Shown here: positions 1-5,072 of the stretch, one piece after another
How positions within the stretch are numbered: the first letter of the stretch is position 1
Layout: every line of letters starts with the position of its first letter
Notes under the pieces: model-generated
The model's input: only the letters and a program-made list of their open reading frames with translations
Told to the model about the DNA's origin: nothing
The model's database searches: none
Source of the DNA: Alphaproteobacteria bacterium
GTDB lineage: Bacteria > Pseudomonadota > Alphaproteobacteria > JAJFFI01
Reading direction: 5' to 3'
DNA: 5,072 bases
NCBI GenBank assembly: GCA_021776755.1
Contig: JAJFFI010000414.1
Location: forward strand, 1 to 5,072
Translations under genes and position numbers: made by a program

Positions 1-885
1 ATGAACGCGACCAACTCGCCGGTCGCGGCCGCCCTGGTCGATCACGCCACCGACGCCCAGAAGGAGCGCTTCCTCCGTCCGCTCGCCGAAGGCAAGGCGG
101 TGGGCGCTATCGCGCTGACCGAACCCCACACCGGCTCGGACGCCTCGGCGCTCACGACCCGCGCGGTCCGCAAGGGAGACCGCTGGGTCATCTCGGGCCG
201 GAAACAATTCATCACCAGCGGTCAGTCGGCCGACACCTGCATGATCATCGCCGTCACCGACCCGGACGCCGGCAAACGCGGTATTTCGTGTTTCTACGTG
301 CCGACGGACACGCCCGGCTACATCGTGGCGCGGCTCGAGGACAAGCTCGGGCACCGCTCCAACGACACCGCCGAACTTGTCTTCGAGGATATGGAAGTCG
401 ACGGCGATAGCCTCGTTGGCGGCGAAGGCAACGGCTACCGCATCGCGCTGGCCTATCTCGAGGGCGGCCGGGTCGGGGTCGCGGCCCAGGCCGTGGGGGC
501 GGCGCGCGCAGCCCTCGAGGCGGCCACCGCCTATGCCCGTGAGCGCGAGACCTTCGGCAAGCCGATCATCGAGCACCAGGCCGTCACCTTCATGCTCGCC
601 GAGATGGCGACCAAGGTCGAGGTCGCGCGCCAGATGACCCACCACGCAGCCCGCCTGAAGGACGCTGGCCTGCCCTCGCTCAAGGCCGCCAGCATGGCCA
701 AGCTCTACGCCAGCCAGATCGCCGAGGAAGTGTGTTCGGACGGCGTACAGATCCACGGCGGCACCGGCTTCTGCCGCGGCTTGCCCGAAAAGCTGCTGCG
801 CGACTGCCGCGTCTACAAGATCTACGAGGGCACCAACGAGATCCAGAAACTCGTCATCGGCCGGGAGATCGCCGCCGGCAGATAG
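1..885 (+). CDS. Acyl-CoA dehydrogenase, C-terminal part (5' end outside window)
   Basis: Flavoprotein that oxidises an acyl-CoA to the trans-2-enoyl-CoA and passes electrons to ETF, in fatty-acid or branched-chain amino-acid breakdown. The 294 visible residues hold the middle beta-domain and the C-terminal helical domain. TEPHTGSD (40-47) is the FAD/substrate loop, ERETFGK (181-187) the conserved C-terminal-domain motif, QIHGG (250-254) a flavin-contact motif, and KIYEGTNEIQ (273-282) contains the catalytic base Glu276, placed as in short-chain/isovaleryl-type enzymes. The family is about 380 residues long, so some 85-90 N-terminal residues lie to the left; the ATG at base 1 is an internal methionine, not the start. 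The gene ends in TAG (883-885) and faces the next gene tail to tail. Family assignment is very secure. The substrate (short-chain, isovaleryl or other) cannot be decided from this part alone. Confidence 0.95.
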   Translation: MNATNSPVAAALVDHATDAQKERFLRPLAEGKAVGAIALTEPHTGSDASALTTRAVRKGDRWVISGRKQFITSGQSADTCMIIAVTDPDAGKRGISCFYVPTDTPGYIVARLEDKLGHRSNDTAELVFEDMEVDGDSLVGGEGNGYRIALAYLEGGRVGVAAQAVGAARAALEAATAYARERETFGKPIIEHQAVTFMLAEMATKVEVARQMTHHAARLKDAGLPSLKAASMAKLYASQIAEEVCSDGVQIHGGTGFCRGLPEKLLRDCRVYKIYEGTNEIQKLVIGREIAAGR

Positions 886-913
886 GGACGGTGCGGTGAA
901 ATCCTGACGGCCC

Positions 914-986
914 GCTCATCCTTCGACAGGCTCAGGATGAGGTGGGGCATCACAAGCCCTCATGCTGAGCCTGTCGAAGCACGAGG
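914..986. repeat. Inverted repeat, intergenic REP-like element (CTTCGACAGGCTCAG core)
   Basis: The arms 914-942 and 958-986 are reverse complements at 25 of 29 positions, separated by 15 bases. Each arm is itself a hairpin: CTCATCCT (915-922) pairs perfectly with AGGATGAG (934-941), and CCTCATGCT (958-966) pairs with AGCACGAGG (978-986) with one mismatch. The core CTTCGACAGGCTCAG is familiar as a dispersed intergenic sequence in many proteobacterial genomes (recollection, not searched). It begins 28 bases after the acyl-CoA dehydrogenase stop and could act as a terminator or mRNA 3'-end stabiliser. There is no U-tract, so a classical intrinsic terminator is not shown. Confidence 0.75.
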
Positions 987-1005
987 CCGCCCGCTCATCC
1001 CACGG

Positions 1006-1127
1006 GTCATTTCGACCGGAGCGGCCGAAGGCCGCGAAGCGGAGAAATCGCTTATCGAAATGCGGGCGAGGTCAGGTGGCAACGCCGCAAAGCGATTCCT
1101 CCACTCGCTTCGCTCGGTCGGAATGAC
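1006..1127. repeat. Second long imperfect inverted repeat between convergent genes
   Basis: The left arm (1006-1053, starting GTCATTTCGACCGGAGCG and ending AAATCGCTT) is an inverted copy of the right arm (1090-1127, starting AAGCGATTCC and ending GGTCGGAATGAC). The outer GTCATT..CGACCG and the inner ATCGCTT blocks match. The left arm carries extra bases that form a perfect small hairpin, GCGGCC-GAA-GGCCGC (1021-1035). This is a different repeat family from the one at 914-986, and it ends 16 bases before the stop of the opposite-strand dehydrogenase. Its placement suggests a bidirectional 3'-end element. Open frames crossing it give low-complexity Arg/Ser-rich peptides typical of such repeats and are not genes. 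Confidence 0.7.
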
Positions 1128-1143
1128 TGCCCGGACAAAGGCC

Positions 1144-2115
1144 CTAAACCACCCGGTCCGGCGGCTCCTTTCCCGCGAAAAACGCATCCAGGTTGTCGAG
1201 CGCCTGATTGCCCATCGCGGTGCGCGCCTCGACCGTCGAAGTTCCCATGTGCGGCAGCAGGAAGGTGTTTTCGAGCTCCCGGTAGCGCGGGTCGATGTCC
1301 GGCTCGCCGGTGAAGACGTCGAGACCGGCCGCGCCCAGCTTCCCCGATTGCAGCGCCGCGATCACCGCGTCGTCATCGACCACCGGCCCCCGCGCCGTGT
1401 TGACCAGGATCGCGCCGTCCGGAAGCAGCGCGATGCGGTTGGCGTTCAGCAGGCCCTCGGTGTCCTTGTTGAAGGCGACGTTCATCGAGAGGAAATCGCA
1501 GTTCGGCAGCAGGTCCTCCAGCGTCTCGTGATATGTCGCGCCGTGCGCATCGGCTTCGGGCAGCCGCGACCGCTTCCAGTAGAGGATTTTCATGTCGAAC
1601 GCCCGCGCCAGCGCCGCCACCGCCTGGCCGATCCGCCCCATGCCGGCGATGCCGAGCCGCTTGCCCGTCACCGAGCGCCCCAGCAGGAAGGTCGGCGACC
1701 AGCCCGACCAGTCATCGGCGCGCACCAGCCGCTCGCCTTCGGACGCCCGCCGCGCAGCACCCAGCATGCAGAGGATCGCGATCTCGGCAGTCGGCTCCAG
1801 CACCGCGTCGGGCGTGTTGGTCACGACGATCCCGCGCGCCCGGGCCGCCGCCGTATCGATGTTGTCGAAGCCCACGGCAAACTGCGCGATCATCTTCACG
1901 CTGTCCGGCAGCGCATCGATCACGTCCGCCGGCAGCTTCAGCACCGGCGTCGACAGGATCGCCACGGCCCCGCCTGCGGCCGCCCGCTCGGCCAGGTCCG
2001 CGGCAACCACCGGACGGTCCCCCGGCACCACGTCGTAGTCCCGCGCAATCCGCGCCTCTACCTCGTCGGTAAAGACGTCGCTCACCAGCAGTTTCGGCAT
2101 TCCGCTCACCGGCAT
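1144..2115 (-). CDS. D-2-hydroxyacid dehydrogenase (glyoxylate/hydroxypyruvate reductase, D-glycerate dehydrogenase type)
   Basis: Cytosolic NAD(P)-dependent enzyme predicted to interconvert 2-keto acids (glyoxylate, hydroxypyruvate) and D-2-hydroxy acids (glycolate, D-glycerate). At 323 residues it has the usual length. The N-terminal catalytic domain (about 1-105, with VGFDNID at 81-87 and GIVVTNTPD at 95-103) is followed by the Rossmann domain with GMGRIG at 158-163. The catalytic triad is complete: Arg242 in NTARG, Glu271 in TGEP and His289 in LPHMGTS. After the second strand the sequence is YWKRSR (179-184) with no acidic residue, which suggests NADPH preference (inference). The C-terminus ALDNLDAFFAGKEPPDRV is typical of the D-glycerate dehydrogenase group. 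Two ATG starts are possible, at 2115 and 2100; the second gives MPKLLVSD, the common family N-terminus, and neither has a well-spaced Shine-Dalgarno. It stops with TAG. Exact substrate is unproven. Confidence 0.93.
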   Translation of the reverse strand: MPVSGMPKLLVSDVFTDEVEARIARDYDVVPGDRPVVAADLAERAAAGGAVAILSTPVLKLPADVIDALPDSVKMIAQFAVGFDNIDTAAARARGIVVTNTPDAVLEPTAEIAILCMLGAARRASEGERLVRADDWSGWSPTFLLGRSVTGKRLGIAGMGRIGQAVAALARAFDMKILYWKRSRLPEADAHGATYHETLEDLLPNCDFLSMNVAFNKDTEGLLNANRIALLPDGAILVNTARGPVVDDDAVIAALQSGKLGAAGLDVFTGEPDIDPRYRELENTFLLPHMGTSTVEARTAMGNQALDNLDAFFAGKEPPDRVV

Positions 2116-2338
2116 TCCCCACTTTTCTGACGTTGGCCTCCTTCATCCCACACTCAGCCGGTCCGGCAAAAGCTGGAATCCCGAGCGATCGTTTGGGTGT
2201 GCCAAAAAACCTTGAAATTTATGTAAAAATTCCTATCTAGCAGGGCATGGAGATGCTGCCCCGAAACCCTCCGAAAAAGACGAGAAATGATGAAAAAAGA
2301 TGACATTTTCCCACAGAATCGACCGTAGCGCATAAATA

Positions 2339-2356
2339 CATAAAGATATCTTTATG
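2339..2356. promoter_or_regulatory. 18-bp perfect palindrome, probable operator for a SAH/methionine-cycle regulator
   Basis: CATAAAGATATCTTTATG reads identically on both strands, with no mismatch or spacer. It ends one base before the proposed -35 box of the ahcY promoter, a normal operator position. ArsR-family SahR regulators are known to control ahcY and other methionine-cycle genes in Proteobacteria in response to S-adenosylhomocysteine, and AT-rich palindromes with a central GATATC fit my recollection of their alphaproteobacterial sites. The palindrome is seen directly; the regulator is inferred. Confidence 0.7.
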
Positions 2357-2357
2357 C

Positions 2358-2386
2358 TTGCCTGAAGCCCTTGGGGTTGCTATATG
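2358..2386 (+). promoter_or_regulatory. Predicted sigma-70-type promoter of ahcY
   Basis: TTGCCT (2358-2363) and TATATG (2381-2386) are separated by 17 bases. The overlapping CTATAT (2380-2385) with 16-base spacing is also acceptable. Transcription would start near 2393 and give a leader of about 110 nucleotides. The adjoining palindrome on the upstream side supports this being the regulated promoter. Confidence 0.55.
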
Positions 2387-2408
2387 CACGCCAGATTTTG
2401 GGCCAGAA

Positions 2409-2451
2409 TTCGGCAGGCGGGCCCGCCGAAAGAACACCGCACCCGCTTTTT
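2409..2451 (+). promoter_or_regulatory. Leader RNA with two mutually exclusive hairpins, possible attenuator
   Basis: TTCGGC (2409-2414) can pair with GCCGAA (2425-2430) and continue through a bulged A to GG/CC, around a perfect 12-base palindrome GGCGGGCCCGCC (2416-2427). Alternatively, GCGGG (2417-2421) can pair with CCCGC (2442-2446), which is followed directly by five Ts (2447-2451), resembling a terminator. Both folds need bases 2417-2421, so they exclude each other. The second has a 20-base loop and a short stem, so termination may be weak. No ligand-binding core of a known riboswitch was recognised. Confidence 0.3.
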
Positions 2452-2490
2452 CAATGCCCGCGCTACGCTAGAAACATACTGCTTAGAAAC

Positions 2491-2495
2491 AGGGA
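2491..2495 (+). promoter_or_regulatory. Ribosome-binding site fixing the ahcY start
   Basis: AGGGA lies 7 bases before the ATG at 2503. This selects the start giving [16 protein letters not shown], which matches the N-terminus usual for alphaproteobacterial AhcY. An earlier in-frame TTG at 2371 falls upstream of the predicted transcription start and is not credible. Confidence 0.75.
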
Positions 2496-2502
2496 CACGA
2501 CC

Positions 2503-3906
2503 ATGACTGCCAACGGCAAAGATTACGTGATCAAAGACATTGACCTCGCCGGATGGGGCCACAAGGAAATCGAGATCGCCGAGACCGAAATGCCGGGCCT
2601 CATGGCGCTCCGCGAGGAGTTCGGCAAGGAGCAGCCGCTGAAGGGCGCCCGCGTCGCGGGCTCGCTGCACATGACAATCCAGACGGCGGTGCTGATCCAG
2701 ACCCTCGAGGCCCTCGGCGCCGACGTGCGCTGGGCCTCGTGCAACATCTTCTCGACCCATGACCATGCCGCGGCCGCCATCGCCGACACCGGCACCCCGG
2801 ACGTCGCGGTCAAGGGCGAGACGCTTGAGGAATACTGGGACTATGCCGCGCGCATCTTCGAATGGGGCGACGGCGGCACGCCGAACATGATCCTCGATGA
2901 CGGCGGCGACGCCACGGTGCTGGTGCATCTCGGTCTCCGCGCCGTCGATGATCCGACCCTGCTGGACAATCCGGAGAACGAGGAAGAGGTCGCATTCTTC
3001 GCGATGCTGAAGAAGAAGGTCGCCGAGAAACCCGAGTGGTTCGCCGAGCTTGCCAAGAACATCAAGGGCGTGACCGAGGAAACCACCACCGGCGTACATC
3101 GCCTCTACGAGATGCAGAAGAAGGGCACGCTGCTGTTCCCGGCGATCAACGTCACCGACAGTGTCACCTAGTCCAAGTTCGACTACCTCTATGGCTGCCG
3201 CGAGTCGCTGGTCGATGGCATCCGCCGCGGCACCGACGTGATGATGGCCGGCAAGGTTGCCGTCGTCGCGGGCTTCGGCGATGTCGGCAAGGGCTCGGCC
3301 GACAGCCTGCGGAATGCCGGCTGCCGCGTAATGGTCACCGAGGTCGATCCGATCTGCGCGCTGCAGGCGGCGATGGAGGGCTTCGAGGTCGTGACCATGG
3401 AAGAGGCCGCGCCCCAGGGCGATATCTTCGTCACCGCGACCGGCAACAAGGATGTCCTGACCGTCGATCACATGCGCGCCATGAAGGATCGGGCGATCGT
3501 CTCGAACATCGGTCATTTCGACAGCGAAATTCAGATCGGCGGGCTCGCCAACATGAAGTGGTCCGAGGTCAAGCCGCAGGTCGACGAGGTCGAGTTCCCG
3601 GACGGCAAGAAACTCATCGTGCTTTCCAAGGGCCGGCTCGTGAACCTCGGCAACGCCACCGGCCACCCGAGTTTCGTGATGAGCGCGTCCTTCACCAACC
3701 AGGTGCTGGCGCAGATCGAGCTCTGGAACAACACCGGCCAGTACAAGAACGAGGTCTATGTGCTGCCGAAACATCTCGACGAGAAGGTCGCGGCCCTGCA
3801 TCTCGCCAAGGTCGGCGCGCAGCTGACCAGGCTTTCCAAGGAGCAGGCCGACTATATCGGCGTGCCGGTCGAAGGCCCGTTCAAGCCGGATCACTACCGC
3901 TATTAG
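2503..3906 (+). pseudogene. ahcY: S-adenosylhomocysteine hydrolase, full length but interrupted by in-frame TAG at codon 223
   Basis: AhcY is a cytosolic NAD+-dependent homotetramer that splits S-adenosylhomocysteine into adenosine and homocysteine, relieving product inhibition of methyltransferases and feeding the methionine cycle. With the TAG bridged, the frame gives 467 residues, normal for the class. Conserved parts are present: LHMT (His56), LDDGGD (132-136), EETTTG with Glu193, SKFD (Asp227), YGC (Cys232), the NAD motif GFGDVGKG (257-264), NIGHFD with His338, [14 protein letters not shown] and C-terminal FKPDHYRY. The TAG (3169-3171) sits where the catalytic lysine belongs. Translation would stop after 222 residues and lose the whole NAD-binding domain. 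The remaining frame could only restart at ATG 3238, which has no clear Shine-Dalgarno. Such a restart fragment (222 residues) would lack the substrate domain. The downstream half shows no decay, so inactivation is very recent, or the TAG is a sequence error. A working split enzyme is unlikely because the lysine itself is missing. Confidence 0.9.
3154..3186 (+). other. ahcY: Cluster of three active-site changes in ahcY, including the amber codon
   Basis: The near-invariant family motif NVNDSVTKSKFDN reads here NVTDSVT-stop-SKFDY. Codon 218 is ACC (Thr) for the expected AAC (Asn), codon 223 is TAG for AAG (Lys) and codon 228 is TAC (Tyr) for AAC (Asn). They correspond to human Asn181, Lys186 and Asn191; mutagenesis of the rat enzyme placed the equivalents of the last two in catalysis. 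Each change is explained by one substitution at an adenine. Asp227 and Cys232 beside them are intact. Confidence 0.9.
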
Positions 3907-3951
3907 CGCCAGTGACCGGCTGGGGCTCCGGACCCGGCACAGTCAGATCGG

Positions 3952-3990
3952 TTGCAACATATTGTTTACAAAGGATATTGCGCCTAGACT
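3952..3990 (+). promoter_or_regulatory. Weak candidate promoter for the sensor gene
   Basis: The 90-base gap after ahcY turns AT-rich just before the sensor start. Two pairs are possible: TTGCAA (3952-3957) with GATATT (3974-3979), spacing 16, or TTGTTT (3962-3967) with TAGACT (3985-3990), spacing 17. Both match the consensus only moderately. Cotranscription from ahcY is equally possible; no strong terminator with a U-tract is visible after the ahcY stop. Confidence 0.25.
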
Positions 3991-3996
3991 TCCGGC

Positions 3997-5072
3997 GTGA
4001 AACGAGGTGTGCGTCATCCCCCGGTGTACCCCTTGATCGGACGCGCCTCGATTGCGGGCGCGGCGGTCCTCGTTGCCATGCCCGCGGACGCCCAGGGATT
4101 GGCGCAATCCGGCGCGTTTTCGGCCTCGTTGATCCTGGCAGCAGCGCTCTTCGTCGTGGCCCTGATCGCGACCGGGTTGTTCTTCGCGGCGCGGCGCCGG
4201 GCGGACCGGGCCGAGGCGGCACTGGCCGAATCGGAACGCGAACTCGACCGCTTTCTCGCGGCAACCGAAGGCGTCGGCGGCGGCTTTTTCCTCTTCGACA
4301 AGGCGAGCGGCCGGCAGACCCATTCGCCGAACCTGCCCGCTCTGATGGGGGATGCCGAGCACGACTTGCTCCGCTTCACCGATCTCCGCGCGCTGCTCGC
4401 ACCTGCTGACTCGCGGAAGCTCAACGCTGCCGCCGGCAAGCTTCACGACACCGGCGAGCGGTTCTCGACCAAGGTTGAGCGTCTGGCCGGCGGCCGCGCG
4501 CTCCGCGTGACGGGTTTCTCGGTGCGCGGCGCCGGCAGCGCCGGGACCGCGGCCGATGTGCTCTGGATCCATGACGATCCCGACTCCGCCGAGGAGGCCG
4601 CCCAGCTCGAAGACCGGTGCGGCCAGCTGCGGTCCCTGCTCGACGGACTGCCCCTGCCGGTCTGGCTCCGGGGAGATACGCTCGAGATCGAGGACGCGAA
4701 CCGTCCCTACGTCCGCGCCGTCGAGGCGGGGTCGGTCGCCGAGGTCACTGACCGGGGCCTCGAGTTCGCCGGCAGCGTGATCGCCGACCAGGGCCGCGCG
4801 CTCGCCGAGTATGCCCGCCGCTCGGGCGTGCCCGAAAGTGAGCAGCATCACATCGTCGTCGATGGCTCGCGCCGGCTGATGGACGTCGTCGAGTTTCCCG
4901 TCTCCGATGGCCAGACCGGCGGCTACGCGCTGGACCGGACCGAGGTCGAGGAGGCCGAGTCCGAGCTTGCCCGCCATCTTACTGCCCACGCCGAGGTGCT
5001 GGAGCTGCTCGCAACCGCGATCGCGATTTTCGATCCCGGGCGCAAGATGCGGTTCTTCAACAGCGCCTACGT
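3997..5072 (+). CDS. Membrane-anchored PAS-domain sensor, probable histidine kinase (3' end outside window)
   Basis: The 358 visible residues run off the right edge without a stop. GTG 3997 is the first start after an in-frame TAG at 3985; GTG 4009, GTG 4024 and ATG 4078 are alternatives, and none has an ideal Shine-Dalgarno. The N-terminus looks like a signal peptide (hydrophobic 17-28, then ADA at 30-32), followed about 12 residues later by a transmembrane helix (about 44-65) and a basic stop-transfer RRR. A charged helix (about 66-86) links to weakly conserved PAS-like segments (about 86-180 and 200-310). A clearer PAS domain begins near 331, with LLATAIAIFDPGRKMRFFNSAY. This pattern is typical of large alphaproteobacterial PAS sensor kinases, and an ahcY-PAS kinase order is one I recall from that class. 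The kinase domain is outside the window, so histidine kinase activity is inferred. Periplasmic exposure is minimal, suggesting cytoplasmic sensing. Confidence 0.8.
   Translation, partial: MKRGVRHPPVYPLIGRASIAGAAVLVAMPADAQGLAQSGAFSASLILAAALFVVALIATGLFFAARRRADRAEAALAESERELDRFLAATEGVGGGFFLFDKASGRQTHSPNLPALMGDAEHDLLRFTDLRALLAPADSRKLNAAAGKLHDTGERFSTKVERLAGGRALRVTGFSVRGAGSAGTAADVLWIHDDPDSAEEAAQLEDRCGQLRSLLDGLPLPVWLRGDTLEIEDANRPYVRAVEAGSVAEVTDRGLEFAGSVIADQGRALAEYARRSGVPESEQHHIVVDGSRRLMDVVEFPVSDGQTGGYALDRTEVEEAESELARHLTAHAEVLELLATAIAIFDPGRKMRFFNSAY

Larger units (their letters stand above)
2116..2502. other. Intergenic region between divergent genes
   Basis: This 387-base stretch separates the starts of the dehydrogenase (leftward) and ahcY (rightward). 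Its left two thirds, notably 2199-2360, is clearly richer in A+T than the coding DNA and has several A/T runs, as expected for a promoter region. The rightward operator, promoter, leader hairpins and ribosome-binding site are listed separately. I looked for a leftward promoter and found no convincing -35/-10 pair. I did not recognise the conserved cores of the SAM-II or SAH riboswitches. Open frames here are short and do not resemble proteins I know. Confidence 0.6.

Noticed and set aside
960..1187. 75-codon minus-strand frame with VIPTERSEWRNR
   Set aside because: Peptides of this kind are generated by the dispersed intergenic repeat itself and are commonly mis-annotated as small proteins.
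937..2130. 397-codon open frame on the plus strand
   Set aside because: It begins inside the intergenic repeats and then runs antisense to the hydroxyacid dehydrogenase; Arg/His-rich low-complexity product.
2393..2502. SAH or SAM-II riboswitch in the ahcY leader
   Set aside because: I could not match the conserved cores or pseudoknot strands of these classes; only generic hairpins are visible. A covariance-model search would settle it.
2380..3894. 504-codon open frame on the minus strand covering ahcY
   Set aside because: It is antisense to a strongly conserved enzyme, its composition is typical of a frame mirrored from G+C-rich codons, and it resembles no protein family I know.
3238..3906. 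Independent gene encoding a free-standing NAD-binding domain of AhcY
   Set aside because: It is in the same frame as the upstream half with no loss of sequence between them, has no clear ribosome-binding site, and would lack the substrate domain; a nonsense-interrupted ahcY is simpler.
3907..3945. Intrinsic terminator after ahcY
   Set aside because: Only a five-pair imperfect stem (CTGGG/CCCGG) is seen and there is no following T-run.
3036..4409. 457-codon plus-strand frame overlapping the ahcY 3' half and the sensor start
   Set aside because: Out of frame with both conserved proteins, Arg/Gly-rich, crosses the gene boundary, no family resemblance.
3943..4989. 348-codon open frame on the minus strand opposite the sensor gene
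   Set aside because: The plus-strand frame encodes recognisable signal, transmembrane and PAS features; this is its shadow.

Overview
The window is G+C-rich and codon-biased. Its protein sequences and gene style fit an alphaproteobacterium, most likely a Rhodospirillales-like lineage. I am confident of the class; the order is inferred from how closely the AhcY and D-glycerate dehydrogenase sequences resemble remembered homologues. There is no sign of a phage, insertion sequence, CRISPR array, tRNA or rRNA.

Layout. (1) 1-885, + strand: the C-terminal three quarters of an acyl-CoA dehydrogenase, cut by the left edge. (2) 886-1143: a gap between convergent genes, filled by two nested inverted repeats of the dispersed intergenic type. 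(3) 1144-2115, - strand: a complete D-2-hydroxyacid dehydrogenase of the glyoxylate/hydroxypyruvate reductase (D-glycerate dehydrogenase) group. (4) 2116-2502: an AT-richer intergenic region between divergent genes. It carries an 18-bp perfect palindrome, a good sigma-70-type promoter, a hairpin-rich leader and a Shine-Dalgarno site, all aimed at the next gene. (5) 2503-3906, + strand: S-adenosylhomocysteine hydrolase (ahcY), full length (467 codons) but interrupted by an in-frame TAG at codon 223. (6) 3997-5072, + strand: the N-terminal part of a membrane-anchored PAS-domain sensor protein, very likely a histidine kinase, cut by the right edge.

The main result is the ahcY lesion. The TAG replaces the catalytic lysine of the family (Lys186 of the human enzyme). 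Two more residues of the same active-site motif are also changed: the Asn five codons before it (now Thr) and the Asn five codons after it (now Tyr). Downstream of the TAG the frame stays open and highly conserved to the normal C-terminal HYRY. The gene is therefore either very recently inactivated, affected by sequence error, or (least likely) decoded by UAG readthrough. The other complete gene ends in the window also use TAG as their stop, which argues against general UAG recoding.

The intact regulatory region upstream is what a SAH-responsive methionine-cycle regulator (SahR-type) site would look like. It implies the gene was under normal control until recently. The flanking metabolic genes (fatty-acid or branched-chain acyl-CoA oxidation, and glyoxylate/hydroxypyruvate reduction) show no obvious functional link to ahcY. 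The ahcY to PAS sensor order matches a gene order I recall from other alphaproteobacteria.
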